Of a DNA stretch of 48,372 bases, positions 23,084-31,942 are shown piece by piece. The DNA comes from Kitasatospora sp. MAA19 (lineage in GTDB: Bacteria; Actinomycetota; Actinomycetes; Streptomycetales; Streptomycetaceae). The stretch lies in NCBI RefSeq assembly GCF_029894125.1, contig NZ_JARXYZ010000049.1:1-48372 (forward strand), given 5' to 3'. How positions within the stretch are numbered: position 1 is the first letter of the stretch; each line of letters begins with the position of its first letter. Below the pieces are notes generated by a model. That model did no database searches. It saw nothing but the letters and a program-made list of their open reading frames with translations, and was not told the origin of the DNA. The position numbers and the translations under genes were made by a program.

Positions 23084-24259
23084 TCAGCCGGCCACGACGC
23101 GCCGCGCGGCAAGGACCGGCCCCGCCAGCTGGGACACCTTGACCACGTCGCCGGTGCGGGGGGCCTGCACGATGAGGCCGGGGCCGATCACCATCGCCAC
23201 GTGTTCGGGGGTCTCCGCGGTGCCGCGGGTGAAGACCAGGTCCCCCGCGCGCAGTGACGCCGCTTCGGTGGACACGGCCGTCCCCTCGCCGACCTGGGTG
23301 TAGGTGGTGCGGGTGAGCTGGATACCGGCGACGCCGTAGGCGCGCTGGACCAGAGAGGAGCAGTCGCAGCGGCCGGCCGGGTCCGGGCCGTGGGCGTTGG
23401 TGCAGGAGCCGCCCCACTGGTAGGGCGTGCCGAGCTGCTCCAGGGCCCAGCGGATCGCGGTGCGCACCGTCGCGGGGGTGTCGGCGGGGATCTGGTAGCC
23501 GGCCGGGAGCTCGCCGGGTGGCGTGGAGTCGGTGGCGGGGACGGCACCGGGGCAGGGGCCGTAGTCGGCCGGGGCGGGGGCGGGCACCGTGGCGGGGGCC
23601 GCGCCCAGCGTGGGGGCGATGGCCTGCTGGAGGGCGGTGGCGAGGGTTTCGTGCCGGGCGTAGGCGTCGGGGTACGCGGACTGCTGGACGCGCTGCGCGG
23701 CGGCGGTGAGCGGCAGCTGCTGCCAGCCGTCGACCTGCTGGAGGGCGGTGTAGAACTTCGTGCTGGCGTAGGCGGGGTCGAGGATCTGTTCGCGGCTGCC
23801 CCAGCCCTGGGAGGGCCGCTGCTGGAAGAGGCCCGCCGAGTCGCGGTCGCCGCCGGGCAGGTTGCGCAGGCCGGATTCCTGCAGGGCGGTGGCCAGGGCG
23901 ATGACCTGGCCCCGCGCCGGGACGGACATGCGGATGCCGGTGGCGACGATCGTCGTCGCGTGGGGGATCTGTTCGGCGGGCTGGGACAGGTCGGCGGGCG
24001 TGCCCGCGCCGGGGCCCCCGGCCAGGAGGGCCTTCACCTGTTCGGTGATCCGCCCGGTGTCCTGGGCCGCCGCCGGCGCACCGGGGCACACGGCCGCGCT
24101 CTGGCGGGCGGCCGCCCTGGTGTTCTTCTGGCGGGCGGCGGCACCGGTGGCGTGCGAAGCGGCGGCGGCCACCAGCAGCAGGCCCAGCACCAGCAGGAGG
24201 CCGACTGCCGGCAGGGCCGTCTTGACGGTGGATCGCTTCCCCTCGGCTCCGGTGGTCAC
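23084..24259 (-). CDS. bifunctional wall hydrolase: lytic transglycosylase-like and NlpC/P60
   Basis: The start is GTG 24259, overlapping the VirB6-like stop (GTGA); the product is 391 aa. A membrane anchor lies at about 14-35. The first domain has LATALQESGLRNLPGGDRDS and AGLFQQRPSQGWG with a candidate catalytic Glu128, like transglycosylase-type modules. The second is a C40 NlpC/P60 peptidase: Cys300 in DCSSLVQRAYG, His353 in PEHVAMVIG. It would open peptidoglycan for the channel, as the VirB1-like hydrolases of Gram-positive conjugation systems do. Its position between VirB6-like and coupling genes supports that. Confidence 0.88.
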   Translation of the reverse strand: MTTGAEGKRSTVKTALPAVGLLLVLGLLLVAAAASHATGAAARQKNTRAAARQSAAVCPGAPAAAQDTGRITEQVKALLAGGPGAGTPADLSQPAEQIPHATTIVATGIRMSVPARGQVIALATALQESGLRNLPGGDRDSAGLFQQRPSQGWGSREQILDPAYASTKFYTALQQVDGWQQLPLTAAAQRVQQSAYPDAYARHETLATALQQAIAPTLGAAPATVPAPAPADYGPCPGAVPATDSTPPGELPAGYQIPADTPATVRTAIRWALEQLGTPYQWGGSCTNAHGPDPAGRCDCSSLVQRAYGVAGIQLTRTTYTQVGEGTAVSTEAASLRAGDLVFTRGTAETPEHVAMVIGPGLIVQAPRTGDVVKVSQLAGPVLAARRVVAG

Positions 24260-26463
24260 GGGCGCCGCCGTGGCGGTGTGGGCCGGGTGGCCCGGTTGAG
24301 GCGCTGGCGCAGCCGGTGCTGGTGCGCGGACGCCGCAGGCCGGGGGGTGGGCGGCGCGGCGCGCTGCGGGGTGGCCGGAGCCGTGGCCGGGCGCGGCGGG
24401 GTGGTGGGGCGTTTCGGGTGCGGGGGCCGGGGCGGGCGCACGGTGGCGGGGCGGGGCGCCGTCGCGGTGGCGGGCGGGCTGGCAGCGGGTGCGGGGGCGC
24501 CGTTGTTGGCGGCGCTGGTGCTGTTCGGGGGAGCGGGCGGGAGGGGAGCAGGGGGCTTGGGTCCTTGGGGCCGTCCGGCCGGGCGGGCGGGACGGGTGGG
24601 ACGGGCGCCGGGGCGTGGGCGGGCTGAGCGCTGGCTGGTGGCGAGGCGGGACATCAGCGCGGTGGCGCCGATGGACTGCGGCATCGCGTAGCCGGCGGCG
24701 GCCAGCGGGTTGCCCTGTGCGAGGGCGGCGCCGGCCAGGGCGGTGCGGACCAGGACGCGGGCGGTGGTGCGGGCGGCCTGACGGGGCTTCGCGGCGGGAG
24801 TAGGGGGCGGGCTGAAGACGCTTCCGTGGGTTCCGCCGACGCGGGCCGCGGACATCTTCTGGCGCCAGGCGGTGGCGACCTGCCGGGAGCGGGTGGTGAT
24901 CTGGCGGCGTTTGCGGACCGCCGCGATGCACACGACGTCGACGGCCAGGAACCGCAGGGTCAGTTCGTTGCCCCAGTCGCTCTGGGCGGGGTCGAGGACG
25001 GCCTGGAGGACCACGATGAACACGGCCAGGGCGATGATGCTGGCGATCAGCTGGCCGAGCGAGCGCAGCACGCTGGCGCACCAGTCCCACAGGAAGCCGC
25101 GGCCGGCGCCGGGGATCGTGCCGACCACCAGGGCGGGCTCGCCGCGCACCGCGTCCCAGGCGATGCGGCACTGAGCGACGAGGAAGGACCCGGCGAGCGC
25201 GCAGATCAGGACGGTGACGATGGCGGCGGCGACCAGGAGGAACAGGGCGCCGCCGACCTTGTCGAGGCTGGCCTGCTTGGCGGCGGTGACGTCGCCGGGC
25301 ACGCACTTCTTCTCGAACTTATCCATGGGCGGGGTGCCGTAGTGGCTGATCGCCCACTGCAGCGCCATGTCGATGGGCGGGTCGGTGAACTGGGAGATGT
25401 AGCTCGTGTTGGCCAGGTAGCTTCCGCCGGGCAGGTAGTTGAGGGTGGAGCTGACGGTCTTCTTGATCGCGGCGGTCCTCTGTGCGGCCGCCCGCTCGAA
25501 GGTGAGCTGCTCGATCCGGGCGTGGGCGTACTCGCCCGCGCACGGCCCGTCGAAGACCCGTCCGTACTGCAGCAGCATCGCGGGCTTGACGACGAAGGCG
25601 TCGGTGAGGGCGTCGGTGAGCGGCCGGGACAGGGTGAAGCGGGTGGCGTCGCCTTCGGGGCGGGGCCCGCCGGGGTCGGCCTGGAGGATGATGCCGGCGA
25701 TCTCCAGGCTGAGGCCGCGGGCGGCGGCGATGGCGCCGTGGTCCTCGCCCAGCAGCGCCTGCGGGGGAGAGGCGAGCAGCGTCGTGGTCAGCGCGGCCAG
25801 CAGGATGGACACGGCCGCGTCCCCCCAGCCCCTGGCCTTGTCCCCGAAGAAGATCCGTGCGGCGCAGATCAGCGCGCACACAGCGAGGAACAGGGACGGC
25901 AACCCCATCTCGACGATGATCCGGGCGTGCACGGAACCGGCGACGGCAAGCGCCGGCTTGAGGAGCAGCTTCGCCAGGCCGAAGCTGAGCGCCCAGGAGA
26001 TCAGCCAGCAGCAGAACGCGATCAGCCACTTGGTGACCATGAAGCACAGCTCGGTCAGCAGGTTCTCGATGCCCAGGTCCCAGTCGAGCACGCCGCCGGT
26101 GTCGCTGCGCACGGTGTAGGCGGAGATGGGCAGGCCGGCGCGGTCGGTGACGTTGAAGACGCCGAGCAGCCCGCCCTCGTCGGGCAGCAGCTTGCGCAGC
26201 TGTTCCGTCTCCTTCGCCAGACGGGCCTCCTGCTCGGCTGGTGTCACCTTCTCCGACTGCTCGCGCAGGAGGTCCTGTAGCCACTGCGTCTCCTGTGGCG
26301 TCGGGCCGGCGGGCTGGGAGGGGGCCGGCGTCGGCGCGGGCTCGGCCTGCGCGGGCAGGGAGGCGACGAACACGGTGGCGGTGGCCGCGAGGGCGGCCAC
26401 CGTCAGGGCCGTGCGTATCCGGGCCGCGCCCAGTATCCGAAGTCGGCGCAGCAGCGCGGCCAT
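24256..26463 (-). CDS. VirB6/TrbL-like polytopic channel protein
   Basis: The ATG at 26463 overlaps the VirB4 stop (TGATG). The 735-aa product has a signal-like N-terminus (ALTVAALAATATVFVASLPA) and an extracellular segment. Many hydrophobic helices follow (WLIAFCCWLISWALSFGLAK, LFLAVCALICAARIFF, LVAAAIVTVLICALAGSFLV, ASIIALAVFIVVLQAV). The cytosolic tail is long, Pro/Arg-rich and disordered. Position directly after VirB4 and the helix pattern match the VirB6/TrbL/TcpH class forming the DNA channel. The basic tail (many PRP and RP repeats) could contact DNA or the coupling ATPase. Confidence 0.8.
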   Translation of the reverse strand: MAALLRRLRILGAARIRTALTVAALAATATVFVASLPAQAEPAPTPAPSQPAGPTPQETQWLQDLLREQSEKVTPAEQEARLAKETEQLRKLLPDEGGLLGVFNVTDRAGLPISAYTVRSDTGGVLDWDLGIENLLTELCFMVTKWLIAFCCWLISWALSFGLAKLLLKPALAVAGSVHARIIVEMGLPSLFLAVCALICAARIFFGDKARGWGDAAVSILLAALTTTLLASPPQALLGEDHGAIAAARGLSLEIAGIILQADPGGPRPEGDATRFTLSRPLTDALTDAFVVKPAMLLQYGRVFDGPCAGEYAHARIEQLTFERAAAQRTAAIKKTVSSTLNYLPGGSYLANTSYISQFTDPPIDMALQWAISHYGTPPMDKFEKKCVPGDVTAAKQASLDKVGGALFLLVAAAIVTVLICALAGSFLVAQCRIAWDAVRGEPALVVGTIPGAGRGFLWDWCASVLRSLGQLIASIIALAVFIVVLQAVLDPAQSDWGNELTLRFLAVDVVCIAAVRKRRQITTRSRQVATAWRQKMSAARVGGTHGSVFSPPPTPAAKPRQAARTTARVLVRTALAGAALAQGNPLAAAGYAMPQSIGATALMSRLATSQRSARPRPGARPTRPARPAGRPQGPKPPAPLPPAPPNSTSAANNGAPAPAASPPATATAPRPATVRPPRPPHPKRPTTPPRPATAPATPQRAAPPTPRPAASAHQHRLRQRLNRATRPTPPRRRP

Positions 26464-29012
26464 CAGGCGGCCCTGCCGAATGCGGCGTCCCGGCCCGGGG
26501 TGGTGTGGATCGCCTGCGCGGCGGCCTCGTCCAGCGGGATCAGCACCTTCATCAGGCCGGTGCGCCCGGCCAGGTCCCGGTACAGGCACTCCCCGGCGCG
26601 CGCCGTCTTCTCCTCCTCGGGCAGGTCGATCGGGGACAGGCCGGAGGTGACCAGGTCCAGCAGCGCCGGGTCGGTGCCGTCCAGGCCCAGGAACGCCAGG
26701 CCGCGGGCGGCCAGCGTCCGGGAGGTCTGACGGAACAGCAGCCGGTGCGGGATCAGGCCGCGCACGACGGCGCCCTTCTCGCTGTCGGCCGGCCCGATGT
26801 CGTCCGGGTCGTGCGAGCCCAGGTACGCGGCGGCGTTGTGCTTGCGGCCGTCGCGCAGCATCTCCAGCAGCAGTTCCAGTCCCTCGTCGCTGCTGGTCAG
26901 CCACCAGCACTCGTCGAAGACCACGACGCCGAACTCGTCCCGGTTCTTCATCACGGTCTCGCGTGCCACTGCCGCGATCAGGTACATCACCGCGCGGCCG
27001 AGGACCTTCTCGAACTCCAGGCGCTCGATGCGGTGGTCGCTGGCCAGCTCCGACTTCTTCGGCAGTTGCAGGGCGCTGACGGCGAACACGACGCTGTCGG
27101 CGCCCTGGGTGTCGACCACCGGCAGGCTCTCGTCGAACACCACCCGGGCCAGGTCCTTGCGCGCCACCGCGGCCAGCTTGCGGGACAGGGCACGCGCGGC
27201 GTCGTCGCCGCCGGCCCCGCGCGCCGCGAGCTCGTCGGCGAGTCGCCGCATCGACGGCGCCGGCCGTTCCAGCACCGCCTGCACCGCCTCCGACAGCGCC
27301 ACGCCCTCCAGGTCCATCGGCCGCACCCCCAGCAGCAGGGTGAGGAAGCTCTCGCAGAACCGGGCCGCGGTCTTCGGGCTGTCCTGGACGAACAGCCGCA
27401 GCGGGTCCAGACTCACCGCCGCGCCCTGGTCGATACGGATGACCTGGGTCGTGCCGGGGCAGGCGCGGGCGAAACGCACCCACTCCTCGTCCCGCGTGCG
27501 GTCCACGATCACCGCGCGGCCCCGAGAACCGGGCAGAGCGGCCAGGCGGCCGCGCGCCAGCACGTTGAACACCGCGGCCTTCATCGCCACGCTCTTGCCG
27601 GAGCCGAGTTCGCCGATGAACGCCATCGAGGCGGAGGCGTTCTCCCGCGGCCCCCTCGCGGAGTCGAGCAGCACCGGCCGGGCCCCGCCCGCGGCGATCT
27701 GGACCCCGAACAGACCGCCGCGCTCGTCACCGAGCCGGCACCCGCACCACGGCATCGCCATCGCGAAATCCCGCGCCAGCAGAATCTGCGCGTAGCCCGC
27801 CATCACCCGCGGCGTGCGGCAGCCCGGCAGCATCGCCCGCCACAGATCGGTCTGCGCGCCCACCGGCCGGGCGAAGGTGTACTCGTCGCCGCCGAAGTCG
27901 GACGCCAGAGAGGCCGCCCGGTCCTGCGCCTCCTGCGCGCTCGCCCCCCACACCGCCAACGTGACCATCGCCCGGATCTCAACCTCCCGCGGCGAGGCGG
28001 TCAGCCGCTCGTGGTACTCGTCGTTGTCCTCCGCGTTGCGGGCCACCAGCGGCGGCGGCCCGGCCGGATCCCCCTCGTACTCGGCGGCCTGGGCACGCAG
28101 GTGCCGGGCCCGCTTGCGGACCTTCACCTCCGCCTGCCTGCCGGGCACGACGACCAGGCGCGCCGCCCAGTCCACCGGGTAGGCGACGTCGTCCAGCTGC
28201 TGCAGGTAGGCCGCACCAGGCAGCGTGAACGCCTCCGGCATCTGAGCCAGCGCCAGCAGCGCCTGGTGGGAGTCGCCCCACTCACTGGACACCCGCAGGA
28301 AGCGGCGCGCGAACGGGTTCGCCGGCACCACGCCGTCGGCGGTGCCCCCCTCGGCCAGCACCACGTCCTCCAGCGCGGCGATCCCGCGCCCGCGTCCGCG
28401 CAGCAGCGGCTCGCTGCCGTCCGGCAACAGCGGCTCCACCAGGCCGCGGCGGATGCTGTGCCCGTAGATCCACAGGATCTCGGCCTCGCCGGCCGGGCGC
28501 ATCGCCACCCCGGCAGGCCACTGGGCCTGCATCCTGCGGGCCTGGGCCAGTCGCCGCTCGGTCTCCCCCGCGGTGACGGGCGCGGGCACCAGCCCGAGCT
28601 GGAGGGCGAACCCCGCCTTCGCCGCCGAGCAGGCCGACACCACGGCGTCCTTGGGCGAGACGGCGGGCAGCGGCACGGCGAGCCAGTCGGTGCGGCCGGT
28701 GAGCTCCATCTGTCCGAGCTGGTCCAGCACCATATGCCCCAGCTGCTCGAAGCGCGGGCTCGCGTCCAGGTCGACGCCGTCCACCATCGCGCGCACCACG
28801 GCGACGGGGTCCACCTGCGGGCACAGGCTCAGCAGCATCGGCTCGCCGACCAGGCCCTTCAACAGGGCCTCGATCGCCGCCAGCCGCGCCCGCTTCGCGG
28901 ACACCGGGGCGTAGGTGTAGCTGGTGGCGTCCACCCGCCACACCGCCCAGCACGCGCCGTGCGTCGTCCAGATCACGTTGCCGGCGATGTGACGGACCGG
29001 AAGTCGTCCCAC
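26463..29012 (-). CDS. VirB4-like type IV secretion ATPase
   Basis: The 849-aa protein begins at GTG 29012. The N-terminal half is the VirB4/CagE-type domain. Walker A is GELGSGKS (about 467-474) and Walker B is VVVFDECW (about 696-703). The tail has LGSHDPDDIG and RTLAARGLAFLGLDG, typical of this family. Length is normal for VirB4 of Gram-positive systems. It is the energising hub of the apparatus and is flanked by VirB6-like and PrgI/VirB3-like genes, as in other conjugation operons. Confidence 0.93.
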   Translation of the reverse strand: MGRLPVRHIAGNVIWTTHGACWAVWRVDATSYTYAPVSAKRARLAAIEALLKGLVGEPMLLSLCPQVDPVAVVRAMVDGVDLDASPRFEQLGHMVLDQLGQMELTGRTDWLAVPLPAVSPKDAVVSACSAAKAGFALQLGLVPAPVTAGETERRLAQARRMQAQWPAGVAMRPAGEAEILWIYGHSIRRGLVEPLLPDGSEPLLRGRGRGIAALEDVVLAEGGTADGVVPANPFARRFLRVSSEWGDSHQALLALAQMPEAFTLPGAAYLQQLDDVAYPVDWAARLVVVPGRQAEVKVRKRARHLRAQAAEYEGDPAGPPPLVARNAEDNDEYHERLTASPREVEIRAMVTLAVWGASAQEAQDRAASLASDFGGDEYTFARPVGAQTDLWRAMLPGCRTPRVMAGYAQILLARDFAMAMPWCGCRLGDERGGLFGVQIAAGGARPVLLDSARGPRENASASMAFIGELGSGKSVAMKAAVFNVLARGRLAALPGSRGRAVIVDRTRDEEWVRFARACPGTTQVIRIDQGAAVSLDPLRLFVQDSPKTAARFCESFLTLLLGVRPMDLEGVALSEAVQAVLERPAPSMRRLADELAARGAGGDDAARALSRKLAAVARKDLARVVFDESLPVVDTQGADSVVFAVSALQLPKKSELASDHRIERLEFEKVLGRAVMYLIAAVARETVMKNRDEFGVVVFDECWWLTSSDEGLELLLEMLRDGRKHNAAAYLGSHDPDDIGPADSEKGAVVRGLIPHRLLFRQTSRTLAARGLAFLGLDGTDPALLDLVTSGLSPIDLPEEEKTARAGECLYRDLAGRTGLMKVLIPLDEAAAQAIHTTPGRDAAFGRAA

Positions 29013-29015
29013 GGT

Positions 29016-29579
29016 TCAGTCCCCCAAAGACGTACGACGGGCAAGGAGGGCCTGCACCCCGGAGGCGACGGGCGCCTCCACCGGTACGGCAGGCCCGGCG
29101 GATCCGGTGCGGCCGACCGCGGGCAATCCCCCAGATCGCGGGTCCTCGGCCGGACCCAGCCGAGGACCCGCCCCCAAAGTGGCCAAAGCGCCGGAACTCG
29201 ACGAGCGCACCGGCCGCAGCGGCCGACCGCGAAGCCGCCCGGCCCGGGGAGCGGCGAGCATCATCACCACGCTGGCCGCGGCGGCGGCCGGGTTCCGGCC
29301 GTCGACGTGCAGATGCCGCAACGCGAACGCCGCACCGAACGGCACCCCGACCAGCACCACCAGGTCCACCAGGCCGTGCCCGCCCCACACCGGCCGCAGC
29401 ACCACCAGCACCACGACCGAGACGACCATCGCCCCCAACTGCGTCACCGTGTACGGCCCGCCCACCAGCCGCAAGCCGCGCCCGCCGCCGCCCGGCACCA
29501 CACCCACGACGACAGGGGAGCGGCGCGCCCTGGTGTAGCAGCGCCCGACCAGGACCTCCTTGCCCTCGGGCGCGCTCAC
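29016..29579 (-). CDS. PrgI/VirB3-like membrane protein
   Basis: The start GTG 29579 overlaps the upstream stop (GTGA); the product is 187 aa. Two close hydrophobic segments (VTQLGAMVVSVVVLVVL, DLVVLVGVPFGAAFAL) follow a short basic N-terminus, and a disordered Pro/Gly/Arg-rich tail completes it. Small two-helix proteins just before VirB4 are usually PrgI/TcpE or VirB3 equivalents that recruit the ATPase to the membrane. The long tail is atypical. Only 3 bp separate it from VirB4. Confidence 0.65.
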   Translation of the reverse strand: MSAPEGKEVLVGRCYTRARRSPVVVGVVPGGGGRGLRLVGGPYTVTQLGAMVVSVVVLVVLRPVWGGHGLVDLVVLVGVPFGAAFALRHLHVDGRNPAAAAASVVMMLAAPRAGRLRGRPLRPVRSSSSGALATLGAGPRLGPAEDPRSGGLPAVGRTGSAGPAVPVEAPVASGVQALLARRTSLGD

Positions 29580-29857
29580 CGGTCGCCCTTCTGGACCGTC
29601 GAGGTGCTGTCGTAGTGGGTGATGTCCTCGACCGTCTTGTTCTGAAGGGTGTCCATGTTGGCCGACAGCCCCCACACGACCGCGGCCAGGATGCAGGCCA
29701 TGATCGTCGGCCCCGGTGCCTTCGTCTTCCAGCCGACGACCAGGACGAACAGGCCGCACAGCACCGGGATGCCCACGGTGAAGATCAGGGCCTTGATGTC
29801 GTTGCCGAGGCTCGTTCCGGTGGAGATCCAGCCGCCGGCGAGAACAACGTCGTGCAT
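29576..29857 (-). CDS. small two-helix membrane protein (VirB2/TrbC-like?)
   Basis: The 93-aa protein has GGAG 6 bases before ATG 29857. Two hydrophobic helices (ALIFTVGIPVLCGLFVLVVG, and IMACILAAVVWGLSAN) are joined by a short charged loop (WKTKAPGP). The N-terminus has no signal peptide. Size and topology suit a VirB2-like pilin or a TcpD/TrbC-like channel component, and it sits where such genes are found. A plain membrane accessory protein is equally possible. Confidence 0.55.
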   Translation of the reverse strand: MHDVVLAGGWISTGTSLGNDIKALIFTVGIPVLCGLFVLVVGWKTKAPGPTIMACILAAVVWGLSANMDTLQNKTVEDITHYDSTSTVQKGDR

Positions 29858-29906
29858 GACGAACTCCTAGAAGCGTGAGAGAAGGAGAAGAAAGGAGAAG
29901 AGAAGA

Positions 29907-30992
29907 TCAGGGAGAGGCGGGAGCAGCGGGCCCGGGAACCGGCGCGGCGGCGGCCTCGGCGGGGGCGCCGTCCAACGAGGCGATCTCCCACCGCCCGGCC
30001 CGGGAACTGAGCGTCAGCGCGTACGTCAGCGGCACCCGCAGCCCGTCGTGGCCGGCCGCCCGCAACACGACCAGCAGCCGCGTCCGCACGCCGTCGGCCG
30101 GCACCGAAGCCGACCCCTCGCCGCCGTGCTCGCCCTCCACCGCCAGCTGGTCGACCGTGACCGCCGTATACGGCGCCGGACTCACCGCCGCCAGCCGCAC
30201 CCCCGGCGCCAGATACCGGTCCAGCTCCCCGGCCCCCGTCAGATACGACGCCAGGAACGCCGCGACGGCCTGCGTCCGCGGATCACCCGGCAACGCCGGA
30301 CGCGCAGGCCCGTACACCAGCACCGGCGCCTCGACCCGCGACGGCGCCGACACCTCCGCCGGCATCGCAAGCGCCACATACCCCATCGCCCCGCCCCCCG
30401 CAGGCGACGCCGCCACCGGAACCTGGAAGTAGTGCACCGCCCCGGCCGAAGCCGCCGCCGCCTCCGCCTTCGGATCCCGCCGCCCGTCGGCAACAGGCGA
30501 CGGCGACACCGGACCCGCAGAACCGGCGATACGGGCCGCCACCGTCACCGACCACACATCCCGATCCGTCTGACGCAACCGCACCACCGTCAGCTGCTCA
30601 CCGCTGCGCCGCCCCGGCGCTCCCTCAAGCCGCAGCCCCGCAGCCCCCGGGAAGTAGGCGGCGAGCCTGGCCTGGTCGCCGTCCCCCGCGGAGATGAAAG
30701 CGCCGACGAACAGCTGGGCGAACCCCGCAGCACCCTGGGACCCCGTAGCGGGCTGGCCGGGAGGCGCCTGCTGACGGAGCGCCGACGCAGGTGCCGGCAT
30801 GGAGTACCAAGCCGCCGCGCCGAGTACCGGCCCGAGGAGCAGCAGGCACCAGGCGGCCCAGCGGACAAGGACCGTGGAGTTCGCCCGTGCCGCGACCGAC
30901 CAGCCGCCGACCTCGGCGGCCCCGTCCTCGGGAAGAGCGTCGACGGCTTCCTCGGCGGGCTGGGCGGTGTTGCGCGTCGGCAGGAACCTCAC
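29907..30992 (-). CDS. TcpC/VirB8-like conjugation protein
   Basis: The start GTG 30992 overlaps the upstream stop (GTGA); 361 aa. One membrane helix near residues 43-62 (VRWAAWCLLLLGPVLGAAAW) is followed by an extracytoplasmic part with two NTF2-like domains: FAQLFVGAFISAGDGDQARL and, later, QAVAAFLASYLTGAGELDRY. That is the TcpC plan (PF12642), structural analogue of VirB8. It would form part of the trans-envelope scaffold. The C-terminus is Ala/Pro-rich and low in complexity. Confidence 0.8.
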   Translation of the reverse strand: MRFLPTRNTAQPAEEAVDALPEDGAAEVGGWSVAARANSTVLVRWAAWCLLLLGPVLGAAAWYSMPAPASALRQQAPPGQPATGSQGAAGFAQLFVGAFISAGDGDQARLAAYFPGAAGLRLEGAPGRRSGEQLTVVRLRQTDRDVWSVTVAARIAGSAGPVSPSPVADGRRDPKAEAAAASAGAVHYFQVPVAASPAGGGAMGYVALAMPAEVSAPSRVEAPVLVYGPARPALPGDPRTQAVAAFLASYLTGAGELDRYLAPGVRLAAVSPAPYTAVTVDQLAVEGEHGGEGSASVPADGVRTRLLVVLRAAGHDGLRVPLTYALTLSSRAGRWEIASLDGAPAEAAAAPVPGPAAPASP

Positions 30993-31264
30993 GACGCGCT
31001 CCCGGCGACGCGGATGTGGTCTCCGCACAGTTCGGCGATCCGGCGCCGCAACTGGGCCTCGGGTCGCTGGCGGAGGACCCGCAGCGAGGTGAGGACCCCA
31101 GCGGCGTCGTCGGTGAGGAAGGCCCGAAGGCGCTCGTGGACATCGGTGTCGAAGGGGCGGTGGACCAGGGCGGCGCCGAGCCCGATCAGCAGCCGCTGCG
31201 CGCGGGCCACGAGTTCCTCGTCGGCGTCGAGTCCGACGGCCTGGACACCGTGGGGTGTGGTCAT
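30989..31264 (-). CDS. hypothetical protein, 91 aa, T4SS operon
   Basis: ATG 31264 follows GGAG at good spacing. The product is soluble and helical (DADEELVARAQRLLIGLGAA, LTSLRVLRQRPEAQLRRRIA), with no cysteines in pairs and no membrane segment. It is translationally coupled to the TcpC-like gene. I do not recognise the family. A regulatory or chaperone-like role in the operon is possible but unsupported. Confidence 0.6.
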   Translation of the reverse strand: MTTPHGVQAVGLDADEELVARAQRLLIGLGAALVHRPFDTDVHERLRAFLTDDAAGVLTSLRVLRQRPEAQLRRRIAELCGDHIRVAGSAS

Positions 31265-31293
31265 CTTCGTCTCCAAGAGGGAAGGGAACGGGG

Positions 31294-31905
31294 TCAGCAG
31301 GGCACCGAGGCGGCCGAAGGCCGGCCGGAAGCAGGGGCGACGGGGCGGTAGACGCTGACGGACTCGCAGCTCTTGCCGGCGACGGCGGCGAGGTGTGCCA
31401 GCAGGTCCCAGGCGTCGAGCGTCCAGGCGTGGTCGTCGCCGAGGAGGAGAGCGGAATCGGCGACCAGACGCGAGGCCGCCTCCAGCGCGGCGGTCGGGCC
31501 GTTCTCCGCGAGGACCGTGCGGGCCGCCTCGTACCGCTGGCGGTACCAGTACGGCGGCACCGGCCACGGCGGCGGCGCGTACGCGGCCGATGGAACCGTG
31601 ACGGGTAGCGCCGGGCGCCGCCAGGTCGCCTCCGCGGGTGCCTCGGTGTGCGGGCGGCGCAGCGCGCGGACGGTGCGTGCGACGAGCGGAGCCGGCCAGA
31701 GCACCACCACCACGGCCCAGACGAGGGCGGCGGTGAGGGCGGCGGCGGGGCCGTGGCCGGTCTCGCGTCGGCGGATGCCGCCGCTTATCCCGGTGAGCGC
31801 AAGGTAGGCCCAGCCGGCCGCGAAGTAGCAGAGCACGCCCAGCACGAGCAGGCGCGCGGAGTCGGTGAGCCCGAGGGTGAGGGCGGGGATCGGCAGCGAA
31901 GACAC
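31294..31905 (-). CDS. two-helix membrane protein, 203 aa
   Basis: GTG 31905 follows GGAGG at 6 bases. Two hydrophobic helices (LLVLGVLCYFAAGWAYLAL and LTAALVWAVVVVLWPAPLVA) are separated by a basic loop. A Pro-rich stretch (PPPWPVPPYWYRQRYEAAR) and a helical cytosolic domain follow (LEAASRLVADSALLLGDDHA). It is the second gene of the T4SS operon. It may be an assembly or anchoring factor; the family is not recognised. Confidence 0.6.
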   Translation of the reverse strand: MSSLPIPALTLGLTDSARLLVLGVLCYFAAGWAYLALTGISGGIRRRETGHGPAAALTAALVWAVVVVLWPAPLVARTVRALRRPHTEAPAEATWRRPALPVTVPSAAYAPPPWPVPPYWYRQRYEAARTVLAENGPTAALEAASRLVADSALLLGDDHAWTLDAWDLLAHLAAVAGKSCESVSVYRPVAPASGRPSAASVPC

Positions 31906-31942
31906 GGGTGACCTCCAAGCGAGGGGTAGGGCGGGGCGCGGG

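Noticed and set aside
26241..29615. A 1124-codon plus-strand frame
   Set aside because: It is antisense to VirB4, which carries Walker A and B motifs; the plus frame is His/Arg/Gln-rich without any domain.
29876..29915. Polypurine tract between the TcpC-like and small membrane genes
   Set aside because: It lies between genes of one operon, ribosome-binding-like purines repeat there, and no structure or gene is evident.
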